Origin: Methanoperedens sp049303315 | Lineage (GTDB): Archaea; Halobacteriota; Methanosarcinia; Methanosarcinales; Methanoperedenaceae | Length of the DNA: 6,491 nt | Direction of reading: 5' to 3' | Assembly: GCA_049303315.1 (NCBI GenBank) | Contig: JBAQMZ010000001.1 | Span: forward strand, 1 to 6,491 | Shown: positions 1 through 5,029 of the stretch, one piece after another | How the letters are laid out: every line of letters begins with the position of its first letter | How positions within the stretch are numbered: the stretch's first letter is position 1 | Program-made: the position numbers and the translations under genes | The notes under the pieces: generated by a model | The model's database searches: none | Told to the model about the DNA's origin: nothing | The model's input: the letters and a program-made list of their open reading frames with translations, nothing else

Positions 1-115
1 GTTCAGGTATGCTGTTGCATACCTGTCGTTTGAAAGCCGAAACTTCGGCTTGCGCAGTACCCACGTATGGCAAAGCCATACGTGTATGCGCCCATAAACA
101 GGCGCGACGGTTTTT
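1..115. repeat. Array of perfect short palindromes (hairpins)
   Basis: This non-coding stretch is almost filled with inverted repeats. Seen directly: positions 4-12 pair with 17-25 (9 bp, loop TGTT); 34-41 pair with 44-51 (8 bp, loop AC); 62-71 pair with 75-84 (10 bp, loop AAA); 88-92 pair with 101-105 (5 bp, 8-base loop), followed by a T5 run at 111-115. Another perfect palindrome follows at 116-140. The repeats differ in sequence, so this is not a CRISPR or a simple tandem repeat. Centres lie about 24-32 bases apart. The T5 run could make the last hairpin a plus-strand terminator, or the whole block could be one structured RNA or an intergenic mobile palindrome cluster. It may continue left of the window. 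The structure is certain; the role is unknown. Confidence 0.75.
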
Positions 116-140
116 GATTAAACTTTCGTAAAGTTTAATC
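116..140. repeat. 11-bp perfect inverted repeat overlapping the stop codon of the dehydratase-like gene
   Basis: Positions 116-126 are the exact reverse complement of 130-140, around a CGT loop. The right arm runs into the TGA stop codon (139-141, read on the minus strand) of the gene at 139-1080. In minus-strand mRNA a stem-loop would form right at the end of translation, but an A-run rather than a T-run follows it, so it does not look like a standard intrinsic terminator. It could stabilise the 3' end or belong to the palindrome array beside it. Confidence 0.7.
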
Positions 141-1080
141 ATGACCTTGCAATCATCTCCCTGAAGGCTTCAAGGCGCAATTTTATCTGCTCAGGGGTTT
201 TTCCCGGCATGTCTCCCTGAAGGGTCAATATCGGGTAATCCAATTTCTGCCTCATGACCTCGTCTTCAAGGGTATGATGGCAGGCGAACTGCGTATAATG
301 AATGATTCCGTCAACTTTTCGTTTTTCAAGTTCTTTTTGGAGGAATCCTATCCTGAAATCAAGCGGCCTGGCAAAGGTATAGTCGCTGTAATCCCGCGCC
401 ACCTCATTTATATTAATCCCCGAGTGCCTGATGAATTCATACGGGAGTTCATCAAATACTATCTGAAGGCCAAGTGATTGCGCTACTTCATGAAAATCGT
501 GATAAATCGGGGGCACGCCAATCAATGCCACCCTGTTATTCAATTCGATATCACTTTCCTTCACTTCCTCAATGGTTTTTTGAAAACCAATCAAATCGCC
601 GCGAAGGTCGCTAAAAGAAATCAGGATGCGAAAAGCGTCAACCGATGAGATTTTCCCCTGGAGCCTTTTCTTATCGATTTGCTGCCCCTTTTTCTTGAGT
701 TTCTTGATTTCCCTGAATTTTTCCGGATATTCGATGTTCCCGAGAAAGTCGGTTAGCTTGTATAATTGCGATTCAAGGTATCCCACATCCCCATCAAACG
801 GATAAAAGAAAAAGTGGGTGGGAATCCCGCTCATGGCCGCTTTCTGCCCGTCAACAAGAGCATTATGGCAGTCACCGCCTGCAACTACGATTAATGAGTC
901 AATTTTCTGTTCTCTTTTTACCAGCATCTCCTGCCAGATGGCAGTCCAGGCGCAAAGCTTGTTCCTGGGTGTTTTTTTAGATGCGGGTATGACATTATTG
1001 ACATCAAACGGCTCTCCACCGCAGGCAAATATTAATTCGGGGGGTACAAGAGCCGTAATTGCGATTTTTGGCACATGCAT
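139..1080 (-). CDS. 2-hydroxyacyl-CoA dehydratase D-component-like (HgdB-type) iron-sulfur protein
   Basis: A 313-residue soluble protein resembling the HgdB/FldB/benzoyl-CoA reductase component family. In that family a [4Fe-4S] cluster bound by cysteines takes part in low-potential ketyl-radical dehydration or reduction of acyl-CoA. Seen here: the family-like opening VPPELIFACGGEPF (residues 12-25), C43 in KLCAWTAIW, C71 in GGDCHNAL, and C267 in YTQFACHH, followed by YPILTLQGD (282-290) and a RLEAFREMI ending (302-310). C43, C71 and C267 match the usual three cluster ligands in order and spacing; C20 is an extra cysteine. At 313 residues it is shorter than typical family members (about 370-430). 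No partner alpha subunit or ATP-dependent activator is in the window, so substrate and even dehydratase activity are unproven. The ATG at 1078-1080 has no clear Shine-Dalgarno. Family placement is fairly secure; function is open. Confidence 0.8.
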   Translation of the reverse strand: MHVPKIAITALVPPELIFACGGEPFDVNNVIPASKKTPRNKLCAWTAIWQEMLVKREQKIDSLIVVAGGDCHNALVDGQKAAMSGIPTHFFFYPFDGDVGYLESQLYKLTDFLGNIEYPEKFREIKKLKKKGQQIDKKRLQGKISSVDAFRILISFSDLRGDLIGFQKTIEEVKESDIELNNRVALIGVPPIYHDFHEVAQSLGLQIVFDELPYEFIRHSGININEVARDYSDYTFARPLDFRIGFLQKELEKRKVDGIIHYTQFACHHTLEDEVMRQKLDYPILTLQGDMPGKTPEQIKLRLEAFREMIARS

Positions 1081-1114
1081 CCTATGTTCATGGCCAATTT
1101 ATCTTTTTTGTATT

Positions 1115-1129
1115 GAAAAACTTTATAAC
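1115..1129 (+). promoter_or_regulatory. Probable archaeal promoter (BRE plus TATA box) of the 45-residue protein gene
   Basis: A purine-rich BRE-like stretch GAAAAA (1115-1120) precedes the TATA-like TTTATAA (1122-1128). Transcription would start about 25 bases downstream, near 1150, leaving a leader of about 30 bases that contains the strong ribosome site at 1170-1176. The reverse complement, TTATAAAG, could serve the divergent gene ending at 1080, with a start near 1098, but no purine-rich BRE lies on that side. Position-based inference only. Confidence 0.45.
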
Positions 1130-1169
1130 AGGCGAAAGATTTAAAATATATGAAAGAATAGATTCAGCA

Positions 1170-1176
1170 GGAGGTG
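1170..1176 (+). promoter_or_regulatory. Strong Shine-Dalgarno that fixes the start at 1182
   Basis: GGAGGTG lies 5 bases before the ATG at 1182-1184. It is the best ribosome binding site in the window. It rules out the longer in-frame reading from 1059, whose start has no such site and would overlap the divergent gene. Confidence 0.85.
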
Positions 1177-1181
1177 AAAAA

Positions 1182-1319
1182 ATGGTCGGACTAGAAAGCT
1201 CAATGGATAATGCAACAGCAGCGTCAAAAGTCAAAACAAAAGAAGATCCCGCTGAGAAAAAGAGACTGGATGCTTTTAATGCACAACTGAGAGCCCGCAA
1301 GGCACCTCAGCCGAAATAA
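1182..1319 (+). CDS. Small charged protein of unknown function (45 aa)
   Basis: I do not recognise this protein. It has 45 residues and no cysteine, tryptophan or tyrosine. It is rich in Lys, Ala, Glu and Asp, with no membrane segment. The middle (about residues 16-40, containing EDPAEKKRLDAFNAQLRARK) could form one amphipathic basic helix, and the PQPK tail should be flexible. Support for a real gene is the consensus GGAGGTG ribosome site 5 bases upstream, a plausible TATA box at 1122-1128, and a position in otherwise unassigned space between two minus-strand genes. It diverges from the dehydratase-like gene and converges on mptA. A long plus-strand hairpin and T-run follow the stop by about 35 bases and may form its 3' end. 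It could be a small regulator, a chaperone-like or nucleic-acid-binding peptide; nothing in the sequence decides. Confidence 0.65.
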   Translation: MVGLESSMDNATAASKVKTKEDPAEKKRLDAFNAQLRARKAPQPK

Positions 1320-1352
1320 GAAGATAGCATGGCATTTAAACAATTTTCTTAA

Positions 1353-1432
1353 ATCTGTAGACATGAGGATGATGCGTGACGTGCTCTATTTTTCATATTT
1401 TTAGCGCGTTATGGTGCCTTATGTCTATAGGT
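1353..1432 (+). ncRNA. Long plus-strand RNA hairpin, 3' UTR element or small RNA
   Basis: Positions 1353-1368 pair with 1417-1432 (16 bp) and 1369-1377 pair with 1404-1412 (9 bp). The only interruption is a 4-base bulge (1413-1416), and the loop of 26 bases is T-rich. Six of the 25 pairs are G-U (1354/1431, 1357/1428, 1365/1420, 1371/1410, 1373/1408, 1377/1404). These would be A-C mismatches in minus-strand RNA, so the fold favours plus-strand transcripts. A T6 run (1435-1440) follows at once. It lies about 35 bases after the stop of the 45-residue gene, so it may be that mRNA's terminator or stabiliser, or a separate small RNA. The pairing is seen; the function is inferred. Confidence 0.5.
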
Positions 1433-1434
1433 CA

Positions 1435-1440
1435 TTTTTT
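1435..1440 (+). terminator. T6 run after the hairpin, likely plus-strand terminator
   Basis: TTTTTT directly follows the hairpin at 1353-1432. Two earlier T5 runs (1389-1393 and 1398-1402) sit in the hairpin loop. Archaeal termination depends mainly on T-runs, so any of the three could end the transcript of the 45-residue gene before it meets the convergent mptA. Confidence 0.5.
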
Positions 1441-1462
1441 GTCATGGAGCCCGTGAAGACTT

Positions 1463-1469
1463 AAAAAAA
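1463..1469 (-). terminator. T7 run (minus strand) downstream of mptA
   Basis: Seven A residues on the plus strand read as T7 on the minus strand, about 90 bases after the mptA stop codon. This is a plausible archaeal poly-T terminator for mptA. The rest of 1470-1558 shows no gene or clear structure. Confidence 0.45.
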
Positions 1470-1558
1470 TCATACCAGCACCAAAAGGAAAGGATGAATC
1501 GGCTTTACGCTTAAATCGTATAAATGGTGTTAAATAATATATTCTTGCAGGTTAAAGG

Positions 1559-2509
1559 TTAAAAGATACTATTAATTTCCTGCCTCAGTTCCCCAAGCGT
1601 GGATTTTCGCTCCGCAAACGCGTTGTGGCGATGGATACTTTCCTCATTTATCTGCTTGATAATAATAATCGAATCATCAGGCAGCTCGGGAAATTCATTT
1701 ACTATTTTTTGCGCCATTGTCCGCACGCAATCTTCCACGAATTTGGGATTCTTATGCGCCCTTTCCACGATTGCAGCCTCATCCGACCTCTTTAACAGTT
1801 CAAACATCTGTGAACTCATGGAATTCTCAATAATTTCGATAATCTTCTCAAGGGAAACAAAATGACGGTCATGAACTTCAATCGAAATAATGCCGCGCCC
1901 CCTCTGGTTATGGGTTGGCATGGGTACTTTGCCCAGGAATTTTCTTATTACATCGCTTTCCACGCCCAGTGTTTTCAATTCCTTTTTCGCCTTATCCCTC
2001 ATGATTTCCTGGGCGCATGGACATGCAGTGATCCCGAGGACTTCCGCCCCGACGAGTTTCCTTATAGTGAGGGTTTTGCCGCGAATTGCCTTCGCTTCTG
2101 CGAAAATATTCACGACTTCCTGGCATTTTATTTTTGTTGCCGGGGTTTCGCGTTTTAATATATATTCACTTTTCATTCTTACTTCTGCATTCAAGGCGTA
2201 CTCGTGCCTGTCGATGAGACGCTTTGCGATTTCGCCGCATAAATCCTCTATCTCATAAACGGGCGATGCAATCATCTCCTCAAGCACTTCATCTATGGCT
2301 TCAAAATTCCTTGAGAGATTTGCGCCTTTGCGGTTCGAGGGCAAATCCACGAAAATATCGAATATGGAGACGAGCACGATTGGACGTTTGTCTTTTCTTG
2401 CTACTTCAACAAGTTTCTTGACGTCGGTCACTCCCACGCGCGTTAATGTAATCGGAATCTCAGGCTGGTTCGCCTGGATATCTGGCAGGTGGATGACAGG
2501 AAGTTGCAT
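1559..2509 (-). CDS. mptA: GTP cyclohydrolase MptA (GTP cyclohydrolase IV, FolE2/MptA family)
   Basis: A cytosolic Fe(II)-dependent enzyme that converts GTP to 7,8-dihydroneopterin 2',3'-cyclic phosphate, the first committed step of tetrahydromethanopterin synthesis in archaea (known for the family). The 316 residues match the usual MptA length. Visible signatures: QPEIPITLTRVGVTDVKKLV (15-34), SIFDIFVDLPSNRKG (48-62), the cysteine pair C163/C165 in GITACPCAQE, PTHNQRGRG with H200 (198-206), and SIHRHNAFAERK with H293/H295 (291-302). The cysteines and histidines are the expected metal-site and catalytic positions, and nothing essential looks missing. The ATG at 2507-2509 starts at the conserved MQLPVIHLPDIQ; a GGGAG lies 11 bases upstream, which is far for a ribosome site, so a near-leaderless transcript from the TATA at 2536-2542 is likely. 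It stands alone, with no other pterin gene beside it. Confidence 0.96.
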   Translation of the reverse strand: MQLPVIHLPDIQANQPEIPITLTRVGVTDVKKLVEVARKDKRPIVLVSIFDIFVDLPSNRKGANLSRNFEAIDEVLEEMIASPVYEIEDLCGEIAKRLIDRHEYALNAEVRMKSEYILKRETPATKIKCQEVVNIFAEAKAIRGKTLTIRKLVGAEVLGITACPCAQEIMRDKAKKELKTLGVESDVIRKFLGKVPMPTHNQRGRGIISIEVHDRHFVSLEKIIEIIENSMSSQMFELLKRSDEAAIVERAHKNPKFVEDCVRTMAQKIVNEFPELPDDSIIIIKQINEESIHRHNAFAERKSTLGELRQEINSIF

Positions 2510-2535
2510 TGGTTTTAAATCTCCCGGATGTATTG

Positions 2536-2542
2536 CTATAAT
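2536..2542 (-). promoter_or_regulatory. Probable TATA box of mptA
   Basis: On the minus strand this reads ATTATAG preceded by a CAAAAA BRE-like stretch. It is centred about 30 bases before the mptA start codon, which would put the transcript start within a few bases of the ATG. That agrees with the lack of a well-spaced Shine-Dalgarno. Inferred from spacing and composition. Confidence 0.45.
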
Positions 2543-2629
2543 TTTTTGCAGTCTTGAAGAACATATTGATACGTTTTATTATTAAATTATTGCTATTTGA
2601 ATCACAAACTCATATAGACTATCAAATTG

Positions 2630-2637
2630 TTTAAATA
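2630..2637 (+). promoter_or_regulatory. TATA box TTTAAATA of the four-helix membrane protein gene
   Basis: TTTAAATA is close to the archaeal TATA consensus and centred about 31 bases before the ATG at 2665. Transcription would begin near 2660, giving an almost leaderless mRNA. The only purine run before the ATG (AGGG, 2661-2664) touches the start codon and cannot act as a normal ribosome site. Confidence 0.55.
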
Positions 2638-2664
2638 CTTTTAATTATATTTTGATTTGAAGGG

Positions 2665-3063
2665 ATGGATATTAAATTCGAATCCAATGATTTCGTGAAA
2701 ATACTCGGGATTGTAGCCGGAATGGCTTTTATCATGGTTTCCGTAGCTTACGGGATTACGTATATTATGGAGAGCAATTCATTTCCGCTTCCGCCATATC
2801 TCATACTGTTCATATTCTCAATAGGCTTCGTTATCGCTTCGGTGTTCTTTGAAAAAAGGGGCGCCGTCTTTCCCTGGTCGCTTGTGGGCGGCGCGATAGC
2901 ATCCGCGTGTCTTGCGTTCATAATCACGGCATCCATCGGTGGGATGAGATATATCTGGGTGAAAGGGCTTGGGGGCCTCAGCACGGATACAACGTTTTAC
3001 GCACTTTCGATATGCATTATCCTGAGTATGGTTTTGCTTAATCTTGCCAGACATAAGCTTTAG
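2665..3063 (+). CDS. Four-helix integral membrane protein of unknown function (132 aa)
   Basis: I do not recognise a family. Four hydrophobic segments are visible at about residues 13-35, 43-62, 70-94 and 109-127, with a short N-terminal soluble stretch (MDIKFESNDF) and a basic end (ARHKL). Charged residues between helices 2 and 3 (FFEKRG, 62-66) suggest that this loop is cytoplasmic, which would place both ends in the cytoplasm as well. There are no cysteine, histidine or acidic motifs typical of a transporter or protease site. The start is set by the TATA box 31 bases upstream and a near-leaderless transcript. It diverges from mptA and is separated from mutL by about 150 bases and a T7 run, so it is probably transcribed alone. 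It could be a small membrane scaffold or stress-related protein, but this cannot be decided from sequence. Confidence 0.8.
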   Translation: MDIKFESNDFVKILGIVAGMAFIMVSVAYGITYIMESNSFPLPPYLILFIFSIGFVIASVFFEKRGAVFPWSLVGGAIASACLAFIITASIGGMRYIWVKGLGGLSTDTTFYALSICIILSMVLLNLARHKL

Positions 3064-3122
3064 GGCAACGAACCAGGCCGCGTATGTCGTCTGGGGGTAT
3101 GCTGTGACTGCAAACCAATAGA

Positions 3123-3129
3123 TTTTTTT
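3123..3129 (+). terminator. T7 run, terminator of the four-helix membrane protein gene
   Basis: A T7 run about 60 bases after the stop codon at 3061-3063 and ahead of the mutL start at 3217. No strong stem precedes it. It fits an archaeal poly-T terminator and suggests that mutL has its own promoter. Confidence 0.5.
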
Positions 3130-3174
3130 CCCTCTAAATGACCCCTGAATCCAGAACAACCTTTTCAAAACACA

Positions 3175-3191
3175 CGAAAAAGTGAATAATA
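3175..3191 (+). promoter_or_regulatory. Weak candidate promoter of mutL
   Basis: A purine-rich CGAAAAAG (3174-3181) precedes an AT-rich TGAATAATAA, centred about 30 bases before the ATG at 3217. No Shine-Dalgarno lies at normal distance (AGGACAGG at 3192-3199 is 17 bases away), so a short-leader transcript is likely. The TATA match is poor. Confidence 0.3.
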
Positions 3192-3216
3192 AGGACAGGC
3201 ATGTAATACAACGAAT

Positions 3217-4950
3217 ATGGGAAAAATCCGCGTACTTGATGAAGCAACAATAAACAAGATAGCAGCCGGGGAAGTGATAGAACGCCCCTCCTCCGTGGTC
3301 AAGGAGCTTATCGAGAACTCAATCGACGCCGGCGCAACCGATATACGCATCGAGGTCACAAAAAGCGGGAAGAACTCGATACGCGTGACAGATAACGGCT
3401 GCGGGATGAGTAAAGAGGATGCTGCGCTTTCCTTCGTGAAGCACGCCACAAGCAAAATCAGCGCCATCGAGGATATCGAAACCGTCAGGACTATGGGATT
3501 TCGGGGTGAAGCGCTTTCTTCTATTTCCGCTGTCGCCAATGTGGAGATAACCACCAAAACAAAAGACGAATTATCAGGCACAAGGGTAGTGATCCATGGG
3601 GGCAGGTTGATCAGCATCGAGGAAACCGGAGCTGCCGATGGGACTTCCGTACTTGCCGAAGAGCTGTTTTACAATACCCCTGCAAGAAAAAAATACCTTA
3701 AATCAGATAGCACCGAACTGGCGCATATCATTGACATCGTAACAAGGAATGCACTCGGTCATAACAGCGTATCTTTTAGTTTATCCAATAACGGAAAGGA
3801 GATACTGCGCGCCCCGGCCTCGGAACTCCGGGATACGATAATCCATATCTATGGCCAGGAAGTGGCGCGGGCGATGATTCCTGTTAATTTGGAATCCGGT
3901 CCTGCCAGGGTAACAGGATTCGTGTCAAAACCAGAAATGGTGCGCGGAAGCCTTGACTTCCAGTCCTTTTTCATCAACGACAGGAACGTAAGTTCAAGGG
4001 CTATAAGCTTTGCACTGCGCGACGGTTACGGCACGCTTATCCCTAAGGGGCGTTTCCCGATTGCTGTTTTAAAAATATATGTTAATGTTCTGGAAGTGGA
4101 TGTCAATGTGCACCCCACCAAGAACCAGGTCAGGTTAAGCCATGAACGGGAGATATGCGATGTGGTGACCCGGGCTGTGAAAATGTCCCTCAGCGGGGAG
4201 ACCCTGATTCCGGATGTGAAAATACCTGAGCAGCAGTCTCTGGTGTATGATAATATCCCCCAAAATCCTCTTTTGGTCCGGGAAACCGATACAGGATTCA
4301 GAGTCCCTGTTAAAGACACGGAGAAAAGGCTCAGGCAGTCTGAAAAATTCGGGATGAATCATGGGAAACAAAACATTGAAATGCCGCAGGTCAATATCCT
4401 TGGACAGATAGACAACCTGTACATCATTGCAGAAACAAAAGACGGCCTGATAATAATTGACCAGCATGCTGCGCATGAACGGGTCTTTTTTGAAAAGGTG
4501 CGTGAATCAAAACGCGAGGATTCCCAGGAACTTATTGTGCCTGTCAATCTTGAACTTGACTCAAGGGAGAAAGCCCTGATAAAAGAGTGCATCCCGTACC
4601 TTGAGGAGTTCGGCTTCAGGATGTCCGGGTTCGGACCCGATACATTTGCGGTAACTGCCGTCCCTTTTGTGCTTGGCAGGCTTGAAGACCCGCGGTTGGT
4701 ACATGATATAATTGCTGACATACTTTCTGAGGGAAGGATAAAAGATGAAACCGGCGTATTTGAGCGGGTGACTAAAAGTATTGCCTGCAGAAGCGCTATC
4801 AAGGCAGGCGCGGACTGCTCGACTTCACAGATGCAAAGCCTTGTCCGCCAGCTTTTCATGACTGAAAATCCATATACCTGTCCGCACGGAAGACCAACCA
4901 TGGTTTCTTTTAACAGGCAGGAACTCGATAAGCTGTTCAAAAGAAGCTGA
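3217..4950 (+). CDS. mutL: DNA mismatch repair protein MutL, endonuclease-competent type
   Basis: MutL couples mismatch recognition by MutS to strand removal; here it should act as an ATP-controlled nicking endonuclease. The N-terminal GHKL ATPase (about 1-330) is complete: E30 and N34 in KELIENSIDAGA, DNGCGM (59-64), GFRGEAL (94-100), the FYNTPARKKYLKS segment (151-163) and NVHPTKNQVRL (297-307). A short variable linker (about 335-390) leads to the C-terminal dimerisation/nuclease domain. That domain carries the exact metal-binding motif DQHA-x2-E-x4-E (D415 to E426), ACR (523-525) and CPHGRP (555-560), which E. coli-type MutL lacks. At 577 residues it is slightly shorter than bacterial homologues, mainly through the linker. 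The start fits the family opening (KIRVLDEATINKIAAGEVIERP). No mutS lies in the window. No clear T-run follows the gene, only a 14-base palindrome of T and A at 4968-4981. Confidence 0.97.
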   Translation: MGKIRVLDEATINKIAAGEVIERPSSVVKELIENSIDAGATDIRIEVTKSGKNSIRVTDNGCGMSKEDAALSFVKHATSKISAIEDIETVRTMGFRGEALSSISAVANVEITTKTKDELSGTRVVIHGGRLISIEETGAADGTSVLAEELFYNTPARKKYLKSDSTELAHIIDIVTRNALGHNSVSFSLSNNGKEILRAPASELRDTIIHIYGQEVARAMIPVNLESGPARVTGFVSKPEMVRGSLDFQSFFINDRNVSSRAISFALRDGYGTLIPKGRFPIAVLKIYVNVLEVDVNVHPTKNQVRLSHEREICDVVTRAVKMSLSGETLIPDVKIPEQQSLVYDNIPQNPLLVRETDTGFRVPVKDTEKRLRQSEKFGMNHGKQNIEMPQVNILGQIDNLYIIAETKDGLIIIDQHAAHERVFFEKVRESKREDSQELIVPVNLELDSREKALIKECIPYLEEFGFRMSGFGPDTFAVTAVPFVLGRLEDPRLVHDIIADILSEGRIKDETGVFERVTKSIACRSAIKAGADCSTSQMQSLVRQLFMTENPYTCPHGRPTMVSFNRQELDKLFKRS

Positions 4951-4992
4951 TTCCTGTTTCATTCAAGTTTAAAATTTTAAAAACCTTCGTAA

Positions 4993-5002
4993 AGTATATA
5001 AG
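4993..5002 (+). promoter_or_regulatory. TATA box of the PGF-CTERM surface protein gene
   Basis: AGTATATAAG is a good archaeal TATA box, centred about 32 bases before the ATG at 5030. Transcription would start near 5024, so the mRNA would be leaderless or nearly so. The only purine cluster before the ATG (GGGA, 5024-5027) is too close and weak. The AT palindrome at 4968-4981 lies just upstream. Confidence 0.55.
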
Positions 5003-5029
5003 TACTGCAATGCTGTATGAATTGGGATT

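Noticed and set aside
1..140. CRISPR array or integron attachment site
   Set aside because: The inverted repeats differ from each other, no repeat of constant sequence recurs with unique spacers, and no cas or integrase gene is seen.
274..477. 67-residue plus-strand open frame
   Set aside because: It is antisense to the dehydratase-like gene, which has clear family motifs there.
1059..1181. N-terminal extension of the 45-residue protein from an ATG at 1059
   Set aside because: It would overlap the divergent gene and read through the promoter region, and it has no ribosome site. The consensus GGAGGTG sits directly before the ATG at 1182.
1434..1470. Hairpin-type bidirectional terminator (ATTTTTT paired with AAAAAAT around a CATGG/CCGTG stem)
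   Set aside because: On each strand the T-run precedes rather than follows the inner stem, so it is not a standard hairpin terminator. The T-runs alone are kept as terminator candidates.
3165..3617. 150-residue minus-strand open frame
   Set aside because: It is antisense to the conserved ATPase domain of mutL; its composition is what an opposite-strand shadow would give.
4359..4940. 193-residue minus-strand open frame
   Set aside because: It lies opposite the mutL endonuclease domain, is Ser/Arg-rich shadow sequence and has no recognisable motif or ribosome site.
4968..4997. AT palindrome TTTAAAATTTTAAA and a CTTCGTAAAG resemblance to the palindrome at 116-140
   Set aside because: A pure A/T palindrome arises easily in AT-rich promoter DNA, and the second similarity is short and does not keep the stem.
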